Shown here: positions 17,568 through 25,222 of the stretch, piece after piece | How the letters are laid out: the number at the start of each line of letters is the position of its first letter | How positions within the stretch are numbered: position 1 is the first letter of the stretch | Origin: an uncultured Acidobacteriota bacterium | GTDB taxonomy: Bacteria; Acidobacteriota; Thermoanaerobaculia; Gp7-AA8 | Length of the DNA: 64,000 nt | Assembly (NCBI GenBank): GCA_937870635.1 | Contig: CALMZP010000118.1 | Location: 1-64,000 of the forward strand | Direction of reading: 5' to 3' | Notes under the pieces: model-generated | Told to the model about the DNA's origin: nothing | Seen by the model: only the letters and a program-made list of their open reading frames with translations | The model's database searches: none | Made by a program: the position numbers and the translations under genes

Positions 17568-17990
17568 ATGACCACCATGGCTCACCCCGCCGGGCGATTC
17601 GCGTATCGACATCATCACCCTGCCACGACGGCAGCGCTCGTGGCGGCGTTCTGGGTGGTCGCCGCCACACTCGTGGCGGCCGCGCACGTCACCATCGAGC
17701 CCCGATCGAGACTGACAGGAGCGGCCGCGACGATCGCATCCGTGATCGCGACCGCCTTCGCGTATTCACGAGTCGCCGCGCGCCGGGCCACGGTAACCCA
17801 TGCGCTCGGAGTCGGAATTGCGTGGCTCGTGCTGTCGATGGGAACGGAGATCGTGCTGGCCACCCAGGTCGGTCACGGTTGGTTCACGCTGCTGGGCTCT
17901 CCCGACCGGCCGCTGCTGCGGAGCGTGCTGCTCTTCGTCTGGATCTTTACGCCATCGTTCTTCGCCCGGCGAGAGGTGGCTGATGAGTGA
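17568..17990 (+). CDS. Small membrane protein between kdpE-like and kup
   Basis: I do not recognise the family. The 140-residue product has about four hydrophobic segments (TTAALVAAFWVVAATLVAAA; TIASVIATAFAY; GIAWLVLSMGTEIVLA; SVLLFVWIF) and a His-rich N-terminus (RHHHP). ATG 17568 has a good ribosome site, caggagg. The two-component system lies upstream and Kup downstream, so a role in ion transport or its regulation is likely but unproven. Confidence 0.75.
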   Translation: MTTMAHPAGRFAYRHHHPATTAALVAAFWVVAATLVAAAHVTIEPRSRLTGAAATIASVIATAFAYSRVAARRATVTHALGVGIAWLVLSMGTEIVLATQVGHGWFTLLGSPDRPLLRSVLLFVWIFTPSFFARREVADE

Positions 17991-18018
17991 CGTGCGTGCG
18001 GAGTCTGACTCTGACCTT

Positions 18019-18032
18019 AAGAAACCATTAAG
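18019..18032. promoter_or_regulatory. 14-bp shared motif, copy 2, upstream of kup
   Basis: AAGAAACCATTAAG is the inverse of copy 1 at 17464-17477. With the flanking CTTAA it makes CTTAA-N7-TTAAG. It lies 44 bp upstream of the chosen kup ATG, which favours that start over an upstream in-frame ATG at 17983. Confidence 0.45.
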
Positions 18033-18075
18033 TTTCGTCGGGTCAACCAAATCCGCGGCTAGACTGCCTCGGTCG

Positions 18076-20025
18076 ATGCCCACCGAGAATCCGCTTGCCG
18101 AATCCGGCGACGCACCACCCAAAAACCCTTCACCAGCAACCCCCTGCGGTCGCGAGCCCGGCCCCAAACGGCTGCTTGCGTTATCGCTCCTTGCGCTCGG
18201 GATCGTCTACGGTGACATCGGGACGAGTCCGCTGTACGCGCTGCGGGAGTGCTTCCACGGGCCGCATGCGATGCCGCTCAATCAGGCCAACATCTACGGC
18301 GTTCTCTCGTTGATCTTCTGGACGCTCGTGATCGTCGTGACACTGAAGTATCAGCTGTACGTCATCCACTTCGACAACCGCGGGGAGGGCGGCATCCTGG
18401 CGCTGCTCGGCCTGATCGGCACGACCAGGCGGCGACACACCCTCGTCAAGGCCACGCTCGTCGCCCTTGGTGTATTCGGCGCCGCCCTTCTGTATGGCGA
18501 CGGCATGATCACCCCCGCGATCTCGGTGCTCAGCGCGGTGGAAGGACTGGAGGTGGCGACGCCTTTTTTCAGACCGTACATCGTCCCGATCACGATCATG
18601 GTGCTGGTGGGGCTGTTCGCGATTCAGCGACGGGGAACCGCGGGTGTGGGGATCATCTTCGGACCCGTTGCTCTGCTCTGGTTCACGACGCTGGCGATCT
18701 TCGGCATTCGCGGCATTCTCTGGCATCCGTCGGTGGTCCTCGCACTCAACCCTGTTCACGCTGTCACCTTCTTCATGAATAACGGGGTGCCAGGTTTCTT
18801 CGTGCTGGGCGCGGTCTTCCTCGTCGCCACCGGCGGTGAAGCGATGTACGCGGATCTCGGGCACTTCGGCTCCCGCCCGATTCAGATCGACTGGTTCCTC
18901 ATCGTAGCACCGGCCCTCATGCTGCAATACCTCGGGCAGGGCGCGCTGCTCATCGAGAATCCGAGCGCCGCCACGAATCCGTTTTACCTGCTGGCTCCGA
19001 AGTGGGCTCTGTATCCACTCGTGATCCTGGCCACATGCGCGACGATCATCGCCTCGCAGGCCATGATTTCCGGCGCTTTCTCACTCACGCGTCAGGCCAT
19101 CCAGCTCGGCTACCTCCCGCGCATGGAGATCATCCATACCTCGAGTGCCGAGATCGGTCAGATCTACATGCCGACGGTGAACTGGACGCTGATGATCGCC
19201 ACGATCGCGCTGGTCATCGGGTTCGGTTCGGTGAGCGCCATCGCCGGGGCATACGGAGTAGCCGTCAGCACGACGATGCTGATCACCACCATCCTCGCCT
19301 ACGTGGTGGCCCGCGAGCTTCGGGGATGGAGCCGCATCGTTGCGGGACTCGTCAGTGTCGGCTTTCTGGTGGGGGACGTCGCATTCCTCGTAGCGAACTA
19401 CGCGAAGATCGCCGCGGGCGGCTGGTTCCCGCTGCTGATCGCCGTGATCGTCTTCACGATCATGACCACGTGGCTCCGCGGCCGCGAGATCCTCACAGGA
19501 AAGCTGCGCGAGGGTGCGCTTTCGACCGAAATGTTCATTCAGTCGCTGCGGATCCGCCCTCCGGTACGCGTGCCAGGTACAGCCGTGTTCATGCATCGCA
19601 ATCCGGAAGCCGTTCCGTCGTCGCTTCTCCACAGCTTGAAACACTACAAGGCGCTTCATAGAAACGTCATCCTGCTCACGCTCCTGACCGAGGAGGTGGC
19701 GCACATCGCGGACGAGGAACGGTTCACGATCGAGGATCTCGGAGAGGGGATTCACCGGCTCAAAGCACGATACGGCTACATGGAGGACATCGACGTGCCG
19801 GCGCTCATGGAACGAGCCGCCGCGGCCGGACTGCCCGCTCCTCCGATGGACACGACCTACTTCCTCGGACGCGAGACCCTGATCGTCACGAGACGTCCCA
19901 GCGGAATGATGCAGTGGCGGGAGAAGCTGTTTGCATCGATGATGCGGAACGCCGAGACCGCCGCCCGTTTTTTCCGCCTTCCTCCGAACAGGGTGGTGGA
20001 GCTTGGTGCCCAGATCGAGTTCTGA
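18076..20025 (+). CDS. kup: Potassium uptake protein Kup
   Basis: Kup is a K+/H+ symporter of the KUP/HAK/KT family. The N-terminal signature GIVYGDIGTSPLYALRECF is clear, followed by HFDNRGEGGILALL, ALLYGDGMITPAISVLSAVE and FIQSLRIRPPVRVPGTAVFM in the C-terminal cytoplasmic domain. About twelve membrane helices precede that domain. The ATG at 18076 gives 649 residues (E. coli Kup is 622). The earlier ATG at 17983 would translate a non-conserved stretch holding the shared 14-bp motif. Control by the upstream two-component pair is inferred. Confidence 0.93.
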   Translation: MPTENPLAESGDAPPKNPSPATPCGREPGPKRLLALSLLALGIVYGDIGTSPLYALRECFHGPHAMPLNQANIYGVLSLIFWTLVIVVTLKYQLYVIHFDNRGEGGILALLGLIGTTRRRHTLVKATLVALGVFGAALLYGDGMITPAISVLSAVEGLEVATPFFRPYIVPITIMVLVGLFAIQRRGTAGVGIIFGPVALLWFTTLAIFGIRGILWHPSVVLALNPVHAVTFFMNNGVPGFFVLGAVFLVATGGEAMYADLGHFGSRPIQIDWFLIVAPALMLQYLGQGALLIENPSAATNPFYLLAPKWALYPLVILATCATIIASQAMISGAFSLTRQAIQLGYLPRMEIIHTSSAEIGQIYMPTVNWTLMIATIALVIGFGSVSAIAGAYGVAVSTTMLITTILAYVVARELRGWSRIVAGLVSVGFLVGDVAFLVANYAKIAAGGWFPLLIAVIVFTIMTTWLRGREILTGKLREGALSTEMFIQSLRIRPPVRVPGTAVFMHRNPEAVPSSLLHSLKHYKALHRNVILLTLLTEEVAHIADEERFTIEDLGEGIHRLKARYGYMEDIDVPALMERAAAAGLPAPPMDTTYFLGRETLIVTRRPSGMMQWREKLFASMMRNAETAARFFRLPPNRVVELGAQIEF

Positions 20026-20083
20026 TCCGGAACGACAGTAAGCGTGAATCGTGGGGCGGATCGACCTATGATCGCCACATTCC

Positions 20084-20120
20084 ACCAATGAGCGGAAGCT
20101 GGAGATGGTCGCCGAGCGGG
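20084..20120. repeat. 37-bp imperfect direct repeat, left copy
   Basis: This sequence recurs at 21741-21779 with three mismatches and a 2-nt gap (shared core ggaagctgg-gatggtcgccga). The copies bracket the ClC gene and tRNA-Asn, 1.66 kb apart. The rest of the kup-clc gap (20026-20223) shows no other feature. Confidence 0.7.
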
Positions 20121-20223
20121 CCGTCCGCAAGTCGACCCGGTGCCAGGTAGTTGCTGTGAGAAAATGGGCGCAGAAGCCTCGCTTTGCGGCGCCTGGTGGG
20201 CCCGGCAATAGGGATCTTCTCTC

Positions 20224-21606
20224 ATGACGGACGCCGACGAACGGGATGGAGCGGGTGGGGACGACGCGCAGGGCGCCCATCCTGCCGGTCTGAAACGATT
20301 GCAGATGGCGACGGTCGGGCTGCGATTTGCGGTCGGCCTGGTGATCACCGCGCTCATCGCGGCAGCATTCGCCACTGCTTTTCGCGGCTCGATCGCCGCG
20401 ATTCTCGATCTGTCTATCCACCGGGGTGACGTTCCTTCGGCGATGGCCCGGCTGCCATGGTGGGGACGACTCGGTCTTCCGGCGCTCGGCGGACTAGGCG
20501 TGGGCGTGCTGGTGGCGTTCGCGGCGCGGCGGCGTGGTGGACATGGCGTAAGCGATGTCATGGAAGCTGTCGTCGCGGGGAATGTCCACCTGTCGATGCG
20601 ACTGACTTTGCTCAAGTCAGCCGCTTCGTGGCTGGCAATCACGACGGGAGGCTCCCTCGGCCGCGAAGGTCCGCTCATACAATTCGGGGCTACCGCGGGC
20701 CAGACGATCGGAGGTCGCCTCTCGCTGCCACCCGATCGCGTCCGTGTCCTGATCGCCGCCGGTACGGCCGCCGGATTCGCCGCTGCCTACAACACACCGT
20801 TCGCAGCGGTGTTGTTCGTGCTGGAGATCGTCACCGGAGTGTTCGCAGCGGAAGTTGTTTTGCCGACGCTCGTCGCCGTTGTCATTGCGACCGCCGCGAC
20901 GCGCGCCGCGATGGGTGACCAGCCGCTCTACGGCGTTCGTACCTTCGCGCTGCACTCGCCCCTGGAGCTGTTTGCATTCGGCATGCTCGGTGTGGTTGCC
21001 GCATTGGCCGCGCAAGGTTTCATGCGCCTGCTCGCGCACGCTGAGGAATGGTTCGCCCACCCTTTCTTCCGCACGCCGTGGCGACCGGCGCTCGGCGGTC
21101 TGATCTGCGGCAGTCTCCTGATATTGATTCCGGAGGTCGCGGGCAATGGCTACGAGCCGCTTGACGCGCTGATCGATGGAAGGTACGCAGTCGGGTTCGT
21201 CGCCGTCTTGCTCATCGCGAAGTGTATCGCCACGACCGCTTCTGTTTCGTCCGGAAGTCCCGGAGGCGTTTTCACTCCGACGATGCTCATCGGTGGCGCG
21301 GTTGGTTTTCTGTACGGCACGATCCTGTCTTGGGTGTTCGGCGCCCATGTGGGCGCGGCCGGTGGATACGCGCTCGTCGGAATGGCGGCGACCACCGCGG
21401 CATCCACTCACGCTCCCCTGATGGCGGCGGTGCTGGGATTCGAGCTTTCGGGTGACTACGCAATCGTTTTGCCGCTGGTGCTCGCGACCGCCGTTGCGAT
21501 GGCTGTTTCGCGCCGGCTGCGGCACGACTCCGTCTACACCGCCGAACTCCACCGCCGGGGCATCCGCTGGAGGTTGACGTTGGATGGCCGCCGTATCGTC
21601 GAATGA
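20224..21606 (+). CDS. ClC-family chloride channel/transporter
   Basis: This 460-residue ClC has the gating-glutamate signature GGSLGREGPLIQFGA and the third signature SSGSPGGVFTPTMLIGG. The usual first GSGIP motif reads GHGVSDVMEAV, as in some bacterial ClC subgroups. The GREGP form with its glutamate argues against the fluoride-specific CLC-F class. There is no C-terminal CBS domain. It follows Kup in the same orientation, making a K+/Cl- pairing plausible, but ~200 bp and a repeat copy intervene. Confidence 0.92.
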   Translation: MTDADERDGAGGDDAQGAHPAGLKRLQMATVGLRFAVGLVITALIAAAFATAFRGSIAAILDLSIHRGDVPSAMARLPWWGRLGLPALGGLGVGVLVAFAARRRGGHGVSDVMEAVVAGNVHLSMRLTLLKSAASWLAITTGGSLGREGPLIQFGATAGQTIGGRLSLPPDRVRVLIAAGTAAGFAAAYNTPFAAVLFVLEIVTGVFAAEVVLPTLVAVVIATAATRAAMGDQPLYGVRTFALHSPLELFAFGMLGVVAALAAQGFMRLLAHAEEWFAHPFFRTPWRPALGGLICGSLLILIPEVAGNGYEPLDALIDGRYAVGFVAVLLIAKCIATTASVSSGSPGGVFTPTMLIGGAVGFLYGTILSWVFGAHVGAAGGYALVGMAATTAASTHAPLMAAVLGFELSGDYAIVLPLVLATAVAMAVSRRLRHDSVYTAELHRRGIRWRLTLDGRRIVE

Positions 21607-21665
21607 TCTGAGATCCCTCAGCACGGTCGCCGGCGGGGCGTTCCGCGCAGGTCTATCAAAGAGAC

Positions 21666-21741
21666 TGGCTGTGGCGGGAGGGCTCGAACCTCCGACCACC
21701 GGATTAACAATCCGGCGCTCTACCAACTGAGCTACACCACA
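21666..21741 (-). tRNA. tRNA-Asn (GTT)
   Basis: On the minus strand acceptor TGTGGTG pairs with CGCCACA (one wobble), with discriminator G and encoded CCA. The D-arm is GCTCAGTTGGTAGAGC; the anticodon loop TTGTTAA is closed by CCGGA/TCCGG, giving anticodon GTT. The T-arm has GGTTCGAGCCC. Confidence 0.95.
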
Positions 21742-21779
21742 CCAATGATCACGGAAGCTGGTGATGGTCGCCGATCGGG
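21741..21779. repeat. 37-bp imperfect direct repeat, right copy
   Basis: This is the partner of 20084-20120. It abuts the 5' end of tRNA-Asn, which is unusual because integrase target sites normally lie at tRNA 3' ends. Confidence 0.7.
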
Positions 21780-21824
21780 GCGCGAGTGTCAAATAGCCCT
21801 GCAACGCCCCGGGATCGAGCCTCG

Positions 21825-22105
21825 TCACTCTCCAGAGACTTCGGGAGATTCGCGGTCAGCGTCTGCATCGAGCCAGCGCTTCGCTACATTCTTCACGTCG
21901 ACCGTGGTTGCTCTGGTCAGACGTTCCAGCCGCTTCCGGTCTGCATCCGGTTTTCCGCCGAACGTCATACTCTCCGCGAGGTATCCGAGCGCCCGCCAAA
22001 CCCGCCCAGGCGTTCCATGCCGCGGGTGAAGCCGGCGACGTCGCGGCTCCTCGAGCCTTCCAGCTCTTCACCCGTCGGGCCTTCGGTGAGGAACTGGTGA
22101 TCGTT
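21825..22105 (-). pseudogene. Remnant of an M16 (pitrilysin/insulinase-like) peptidase
   Basis: Only the C-terminal ~95 codons of an M16-type protein remain. One frame reads FLTEGPTGEELE and GMERLGGFGGRSD; after a 1-bp deletion near 21983 the homology continues in the next frame as YLAESMTFGGKPDADRKRLE and VAKRWLDAD. The 5' edge (about 22105) lies directly against a gcgggcaacctcgcccgc REP (22113-22130) and a GGTTAAC array. The zinc-binding half is absent, so this is debris. Confidence 0.7.
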
Positions 22106-22195
22106 AGCCGCCGCGGGCAACCTCGCCCGCGCACGGTTAACGGTTAACAACCTCTGCCGGTGCTTCCGGAGATCCCTCGCTTCGCTCGGGATGAG
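22106..22195. repeat. REP palindrome, GGTTAAC units and inverted agcgag repeat
   Basis: A REP at 22113-22130, two GGTTAAC units at 22133-22148 and the inverse of the tcatcccgagc family near 22165-22194 lie together between the M16 remnant and the end of the ABC permease gene. Confidence 0.75.
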
Positions 22196-22202
22196 GTCAT
22201 CG

Positions 22203-23015
22203 TCACTCCCCCTTCACCCCTCCCGCCATCAACCCCGCGATGTAATACCGCTGAAGGGCCAGGAAGAGAATCAGTACAGGGGTGACGGTTAAGACGGAGC
22301 TGGCCATCATCAGCTCCACGTCCATGACGTGCTCGCCGGAGAGATTCGCGATAGCGACTGGCAGCGTGTACTTGTCGCTGTCCGTGAGAATGATCAGCGG
22401 CCACATGAAGTCGTTCCACATGTTCATGAACGTGAAGATCGCCAGCGTGACGAGGACCGGACGCGCCAGCGGCAGGACGATCGACCAGTAGATCTTCCAC
22501 TCGCTCGCGCCGTCGATCCGCGCCGCGTCGAGAAGATCCTGCGGAATCGACAACATGAACTGTCGCACCAGGAAGATGCCGAGGATGCTGGCCATGCCGG
22601 GGATGATGACGCCCCAGTAGGTGTTCACGAGCCCGAGCCACTTCATGAGAAGGAAGAGGGGAAGCATCGAGATCTGCACCGGAATGGCCAGCGCGGCGAT
22701 GAGCAGGGCGAACGTCCGGTCGCGCCCGCGGAAACGGAGTCGCGCGAACGCGTAACCGGCCATCGAGTTGAAGAGCACCGAGATCAGGGTGATCGACACT
22801 GCCAGCAACATGCTGTTGAAGAACGAGCGGCCGAGGTTGAGGCGGCTGAACATCTCGGCGTAATGCTCGAAGGTCACGCGGCTCGGGAACATCCGCGGAG
22901 GTACAGCTGTAGCCTCTCCTCCCGGCATCAGTGATGCCGACACCATCCAGACCAGCGGCGTGGCGGTCACGATGGCGCCAAGAACGAGAGCGAGCAGAAG
23001 GAGCGTCTTCTTCAT
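22203..23015 (-). CDS. Carbohydrate ABC transporter permease (MalG-like)
   Basis: This 270-residue inner-membrane permease has about six helices and the EAA loop LLDAARIDGASEWKIYWSIV, which docks the ATPase. It starts at ATG 23015, overlapping the MalF-like stop by ATGA. The full cassette is binding protein, MalF-like, MalG-like. No ATP-binding subunit is encoded here, so a shared MsmK/UgpC-type ATPase elsewhere must energise it. It is the last gene of the glucan operon. Confidence 0.92.
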   Translation of the reverse strand: MKKTLLLLALVLGAIVTATPLVWMVSASLMPGGEATAVPPRMFPSRVTFEHYAEMFSRLNLGRSFFNSMLLAVSITLISVLFNSMAGYAFARLRFRGRDRTFALLIAALAIPVQISMLPLFLLMKWLGLVNTYWGVIIPGMASILGIFLVRQFMLSIPQDLLDAARIDGASEWKIYWSIVLPLARPVLVTLAIFTFMNMWNDFMWPLIILTDSDKYTLPVAIANLSGEHVMDVELMMASSVLTVTPVLILFLALQRYYIAGLMAGGVKGE

Positions 23016-23890
23016 GCTTCCTTCCGGCGCAGGCGCAACTGGATGAGGCTCGTGGCGACGATGATCACGAAGAGGACGGCGGCGATCGCCGCCGCATAGC
23101 CGAGGGTCCACCAGCGGAACCCTTCGCGATACATGAGCATGACGACCGAGAGGGTGCTGTTGAGCGGGCCACCCTCCGGCGTCATCACATACGGTTCGGC
23201 AAAGAGCTGCAGGTAGCCGATAGCGGTGATGATTCCGACGAAGAGAAACGTCGGCCCGAGCATCGGCAGAGTAATGTGGCGGAACTGGCGGAGGGCGCCG
23301 GCGCCGTCGATCCTGGCGGCTTCGTAGAGATCGTCGGGGATGCTCTGCAGCCCGGCGACGAAGATGATCATGTTGTAGCCGAAGTTCTTCCAGATCGCGA
23401 GGATGGCAATCGCCGGAAGCGCATAGCGCGGATCCCCGAGCCAGTCGATGGCTTCGACGCCGAACCACCCAAGGACCGTATTCAGCAGGCCGAAGCGCGG
23501 GTGGAACATGTACCGCCAGACGATGGCCACCGCGACGAGTGTGGTCACGACAGGGGCGAAGAAGATCGTGCGGAAGAGCGGCTTGAGGGGCGAGAGCTTC
23601 GCGTTGAGAAGCAGCGCGGATCCGAGTGAGGCGATGACCGTCAGCGGACCGGCCAGAATCGCGAAGATCAGAGTGTTTCGCAGCGCGGCCCAGAACACGG
23701 GGCTCTTCGAGAGCGCCTCGTAATTGCCGAAACCGACGAACCGGATGTTGCGCACGTCGGCGAGCGCGTAAATGTCGAAGTCGGTGACGCTGAGCACGAA
23801 CCCCGCGGCGACGGGCAGAAGGAAGAAGACGCAGATCACCGTCAGCGCGGGCGCGAGAAACCAGATCGCAGCGCGGCCTTCGTTCGTCAC
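23012..23890 (-). CDS. Carbohydrate ABC transporter permease (MalF-like)
   Basis: The 292-residue permease has an N-terminal helix (AIWFLAPALTVICVFFLLP) typical of UgpA/MalF-type subunits and the EAA motif LYEAARIDGAGALRQFRHIT. It overlaps both neighbours by 4 bp, so binding protein and permeases are translated together. It should heterodimerise with the MalG-like subunit to import an oligosaccharide delivered by the upstream lipoprotein. Confidence 0.93.
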   Translation of the reverse strand: MTNEGRAAIWFLAPALTVICVFFLLPVAAGFVLSVTDFDIYALADVRNIRFVGFGNYEALSKSPVFWAALRNTLIFAILAGPLTVIASLGSALLLNAKLSPLKPLFRTIFFAPVVTTLVAVAIVWRYMFHPRFGLLNTVLGWFGVEAIDWLGDPRYALPAIAILAIWKNFGYNMIIFVAGLQSIPDDLYEAARIDGAGALRQFRHITLPMLGPTFLFVGIITAIGYLQLFAEPYVMTPEGGPLNSTLSVVMLMYREGFRWWTLGYAAAIAAVLFVIIVATSLIQLRLRRKEA

Positions 23891-25170
23891 GGTGCGCTCT
23901 CCATCCGGGCCATCATCCAGCGGCGCTTCTCCAGGATCGCATCCGTCCTCTGATCAAGGCTCCTTGCCGCCTCGGCGGGCGGCGTCCCGCGGCGGATGGC
24001 CATGTCCGCAACGTCGAACACGGCCGTCACAATCTGCTCCCACTGCGGCACGTCTGGCGTAGGCACGACGTTCTCCAGCTGCTGACGGTAGGCCTTCAGA
24101 TATGGATCGGCAGACACCGCCGGCGCGTTCCAGGCGCTGCGGCGGGCCGGCAGATCACCGGTCAGATCGAAAAATCGGGCGTGCTGTTGCGGCTGCGACA
24201 GATACTCGATGAGCTTCCACGCCGCGTTTTTCTTCTCAGACCGGCTGAAGATGACGAGGCTCCCCCCGCCGGCCAGCGACGCGCCCGGCCACGGCTTCCC
24301 ATCAGGTGCGGGCAGGGCCGCGGTCATCCACTTCGTTTGAAACTCTTCGGGCAGCCGCCGCTTCACCTCGCCGATTTGCCACGGACCGCCCACGAACATG
24401 GCGAGATCGCCCTCACCGAACTGCTGATACTGATTGGCGACTTGCCCGGCGGTCATGACCGGAGCATATCCACGCCGGAAGAATTCGAAGTAGTAATCGA
24501 GCGCGCGAATGAACGCCGGATTGGAAAAATCGCCGTAGCGCCCGTCCTCGCGCAGGAACTCCGCGCCCTGCTGCAGGCCAAGGGCGATCGGTTGCGCCCA
24601 TTCGTTCGTCGGCAGGAGGATTGGCCACGGAGTGCCCTGCGCTTTGAGCTTCGCGCATGCGTCGAGCCACTGGGTCCAGGTCTTCGGGCCGTCGGGGTAG
24701 CCAGCCGCGGCCAGAAGATCGCGCCGGAAAAAGAGAACGCGCGTATCGACGTACCAGGGAATTCCATAGAGCACCCCGTCGACTTCGTTCGTCTTCCAGA
24801 TGCCGGGAAAGTAATCTGCCTGATCGAGCGAGGTGACGAACGGCCGCAGGTCGGCGATGGCGTTGACGGCCTGAAACTCAGGAACCCAGCTGTTGCCGAT
24901 CTGCGCCACATCGGGTGTGGCATCGCCGACGATCGCAGTGAGAAGCTTCTCGTGTGCCGCCGTCCACGGCATCTGCTGCACATCGACGGCAATGGTGGGG
25001 TTCAGCTTCTCGAAATCACGAACGAGCTTGACGACCTCTTCACCCTCGCGGCCCAGCGCCCAGAATTCTATGTGAACGCGGCCGTCGTCACGGGGGGCGC
25101 ATGCGAGAAGAATCGCGATCAAAAGCAAATGTTGAATGTTGAATGTTGAATGTTGAATGTTGAAGCGCAT
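23887..25170 (-). CDS. Sugar ABC transporter substrate-binding lipoprotein, N-terminus partly repeat-encoded
   Basis: This is a cluster-B extracellular solute-binding protein of 427 residues (VHIEFWALGREGEEVVKLVR; VGDATPDVAQIGNSWVPEF; FGEGDLAMFVGGPWQIGEVK). The signal peptide ends in the lipobox LLAC, so the mature protein is lipid-anchored. Its n-region (FNIQHSTFNIQH) is translated straight from a TGTTGAA heptad array (25129-25163). ATG 25170 is the only plausible start. The array either invaded the signal peptide without killing it or the start has been re-made from repeat DNA. Genes upstream and downstream point to beta-glucan oligosaccharides as ligand. Confidence 0.9.
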   Translation of the reverse strand: MRFNIQHSTFNIQHLLLIAILLACAPRDDGRVHIEFWALGREGEEVVKLVRDFEKLNPTIAVDVQQMPWTAAHEKLLTAIVGDATPDVAQIGNSWVPEFQAVNAIADLRPFVTSLDQADYFPGIWKTNEVDGVLYGIPWYVDTRVLFFRRDLLAAAGYPDGPKTWTQWLDACAKLKAQGTPWPILLPTNEWAQPIALGLQQGAEFLREDGRYGDFSNPAFIRALDYYFEFFRRGYAPVMTAGQVANQYQQFGEGDLAMFVGGPWQIGEVKRRLPEEFQTKWMTAALPAPDGKPWPGASLAGGGSLVIFSRSEKKNAAWKLIEYLSQPQQHARFFDLTGDLPARRSAWNAPAVSADPYLKAYRQQLENVVPTPDVPQWEQIVTAVFDVADMAIRRGTPPAEAARSLDQRTDAILEKRRWMMARMESAP

Positions 25171-25217
25171 CGTCTCGGCCTTTCAGTTCAACATTGAACA
25201 TTCAACATTCAACATTA
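25129..25217. repeat. Inverted TGTTGAA heptad arrays overlapping a CDS start
   Basis: The left arm (25129-25163) lies inside the binding-protein signal sequence; the right arm (25185-25217) lies in the 52-bp gap after the glucanase stop. The start codon of the binding protein is in the loop between the arms, so the hairpin could mask translation initiation. Confidence 0.85.
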
Positions 25218-25222
25218 GGGTT

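Noticed and set aside
17983-18075. Upstream ATG for kup
   Set aside because: The extra 31 residues look non-coding and contain the shared 14-bp motif; ATG 18076 is followed directly by the conserved N-terminus.
20091-20200. Fluoride riboswitch upstream of the ClC gene
   Set aside because: Only GGAGATGG and CGCC resemble the consensus; the pseudoknot partner is missing and the channel has the GREGP form rather than the CLC-F type.
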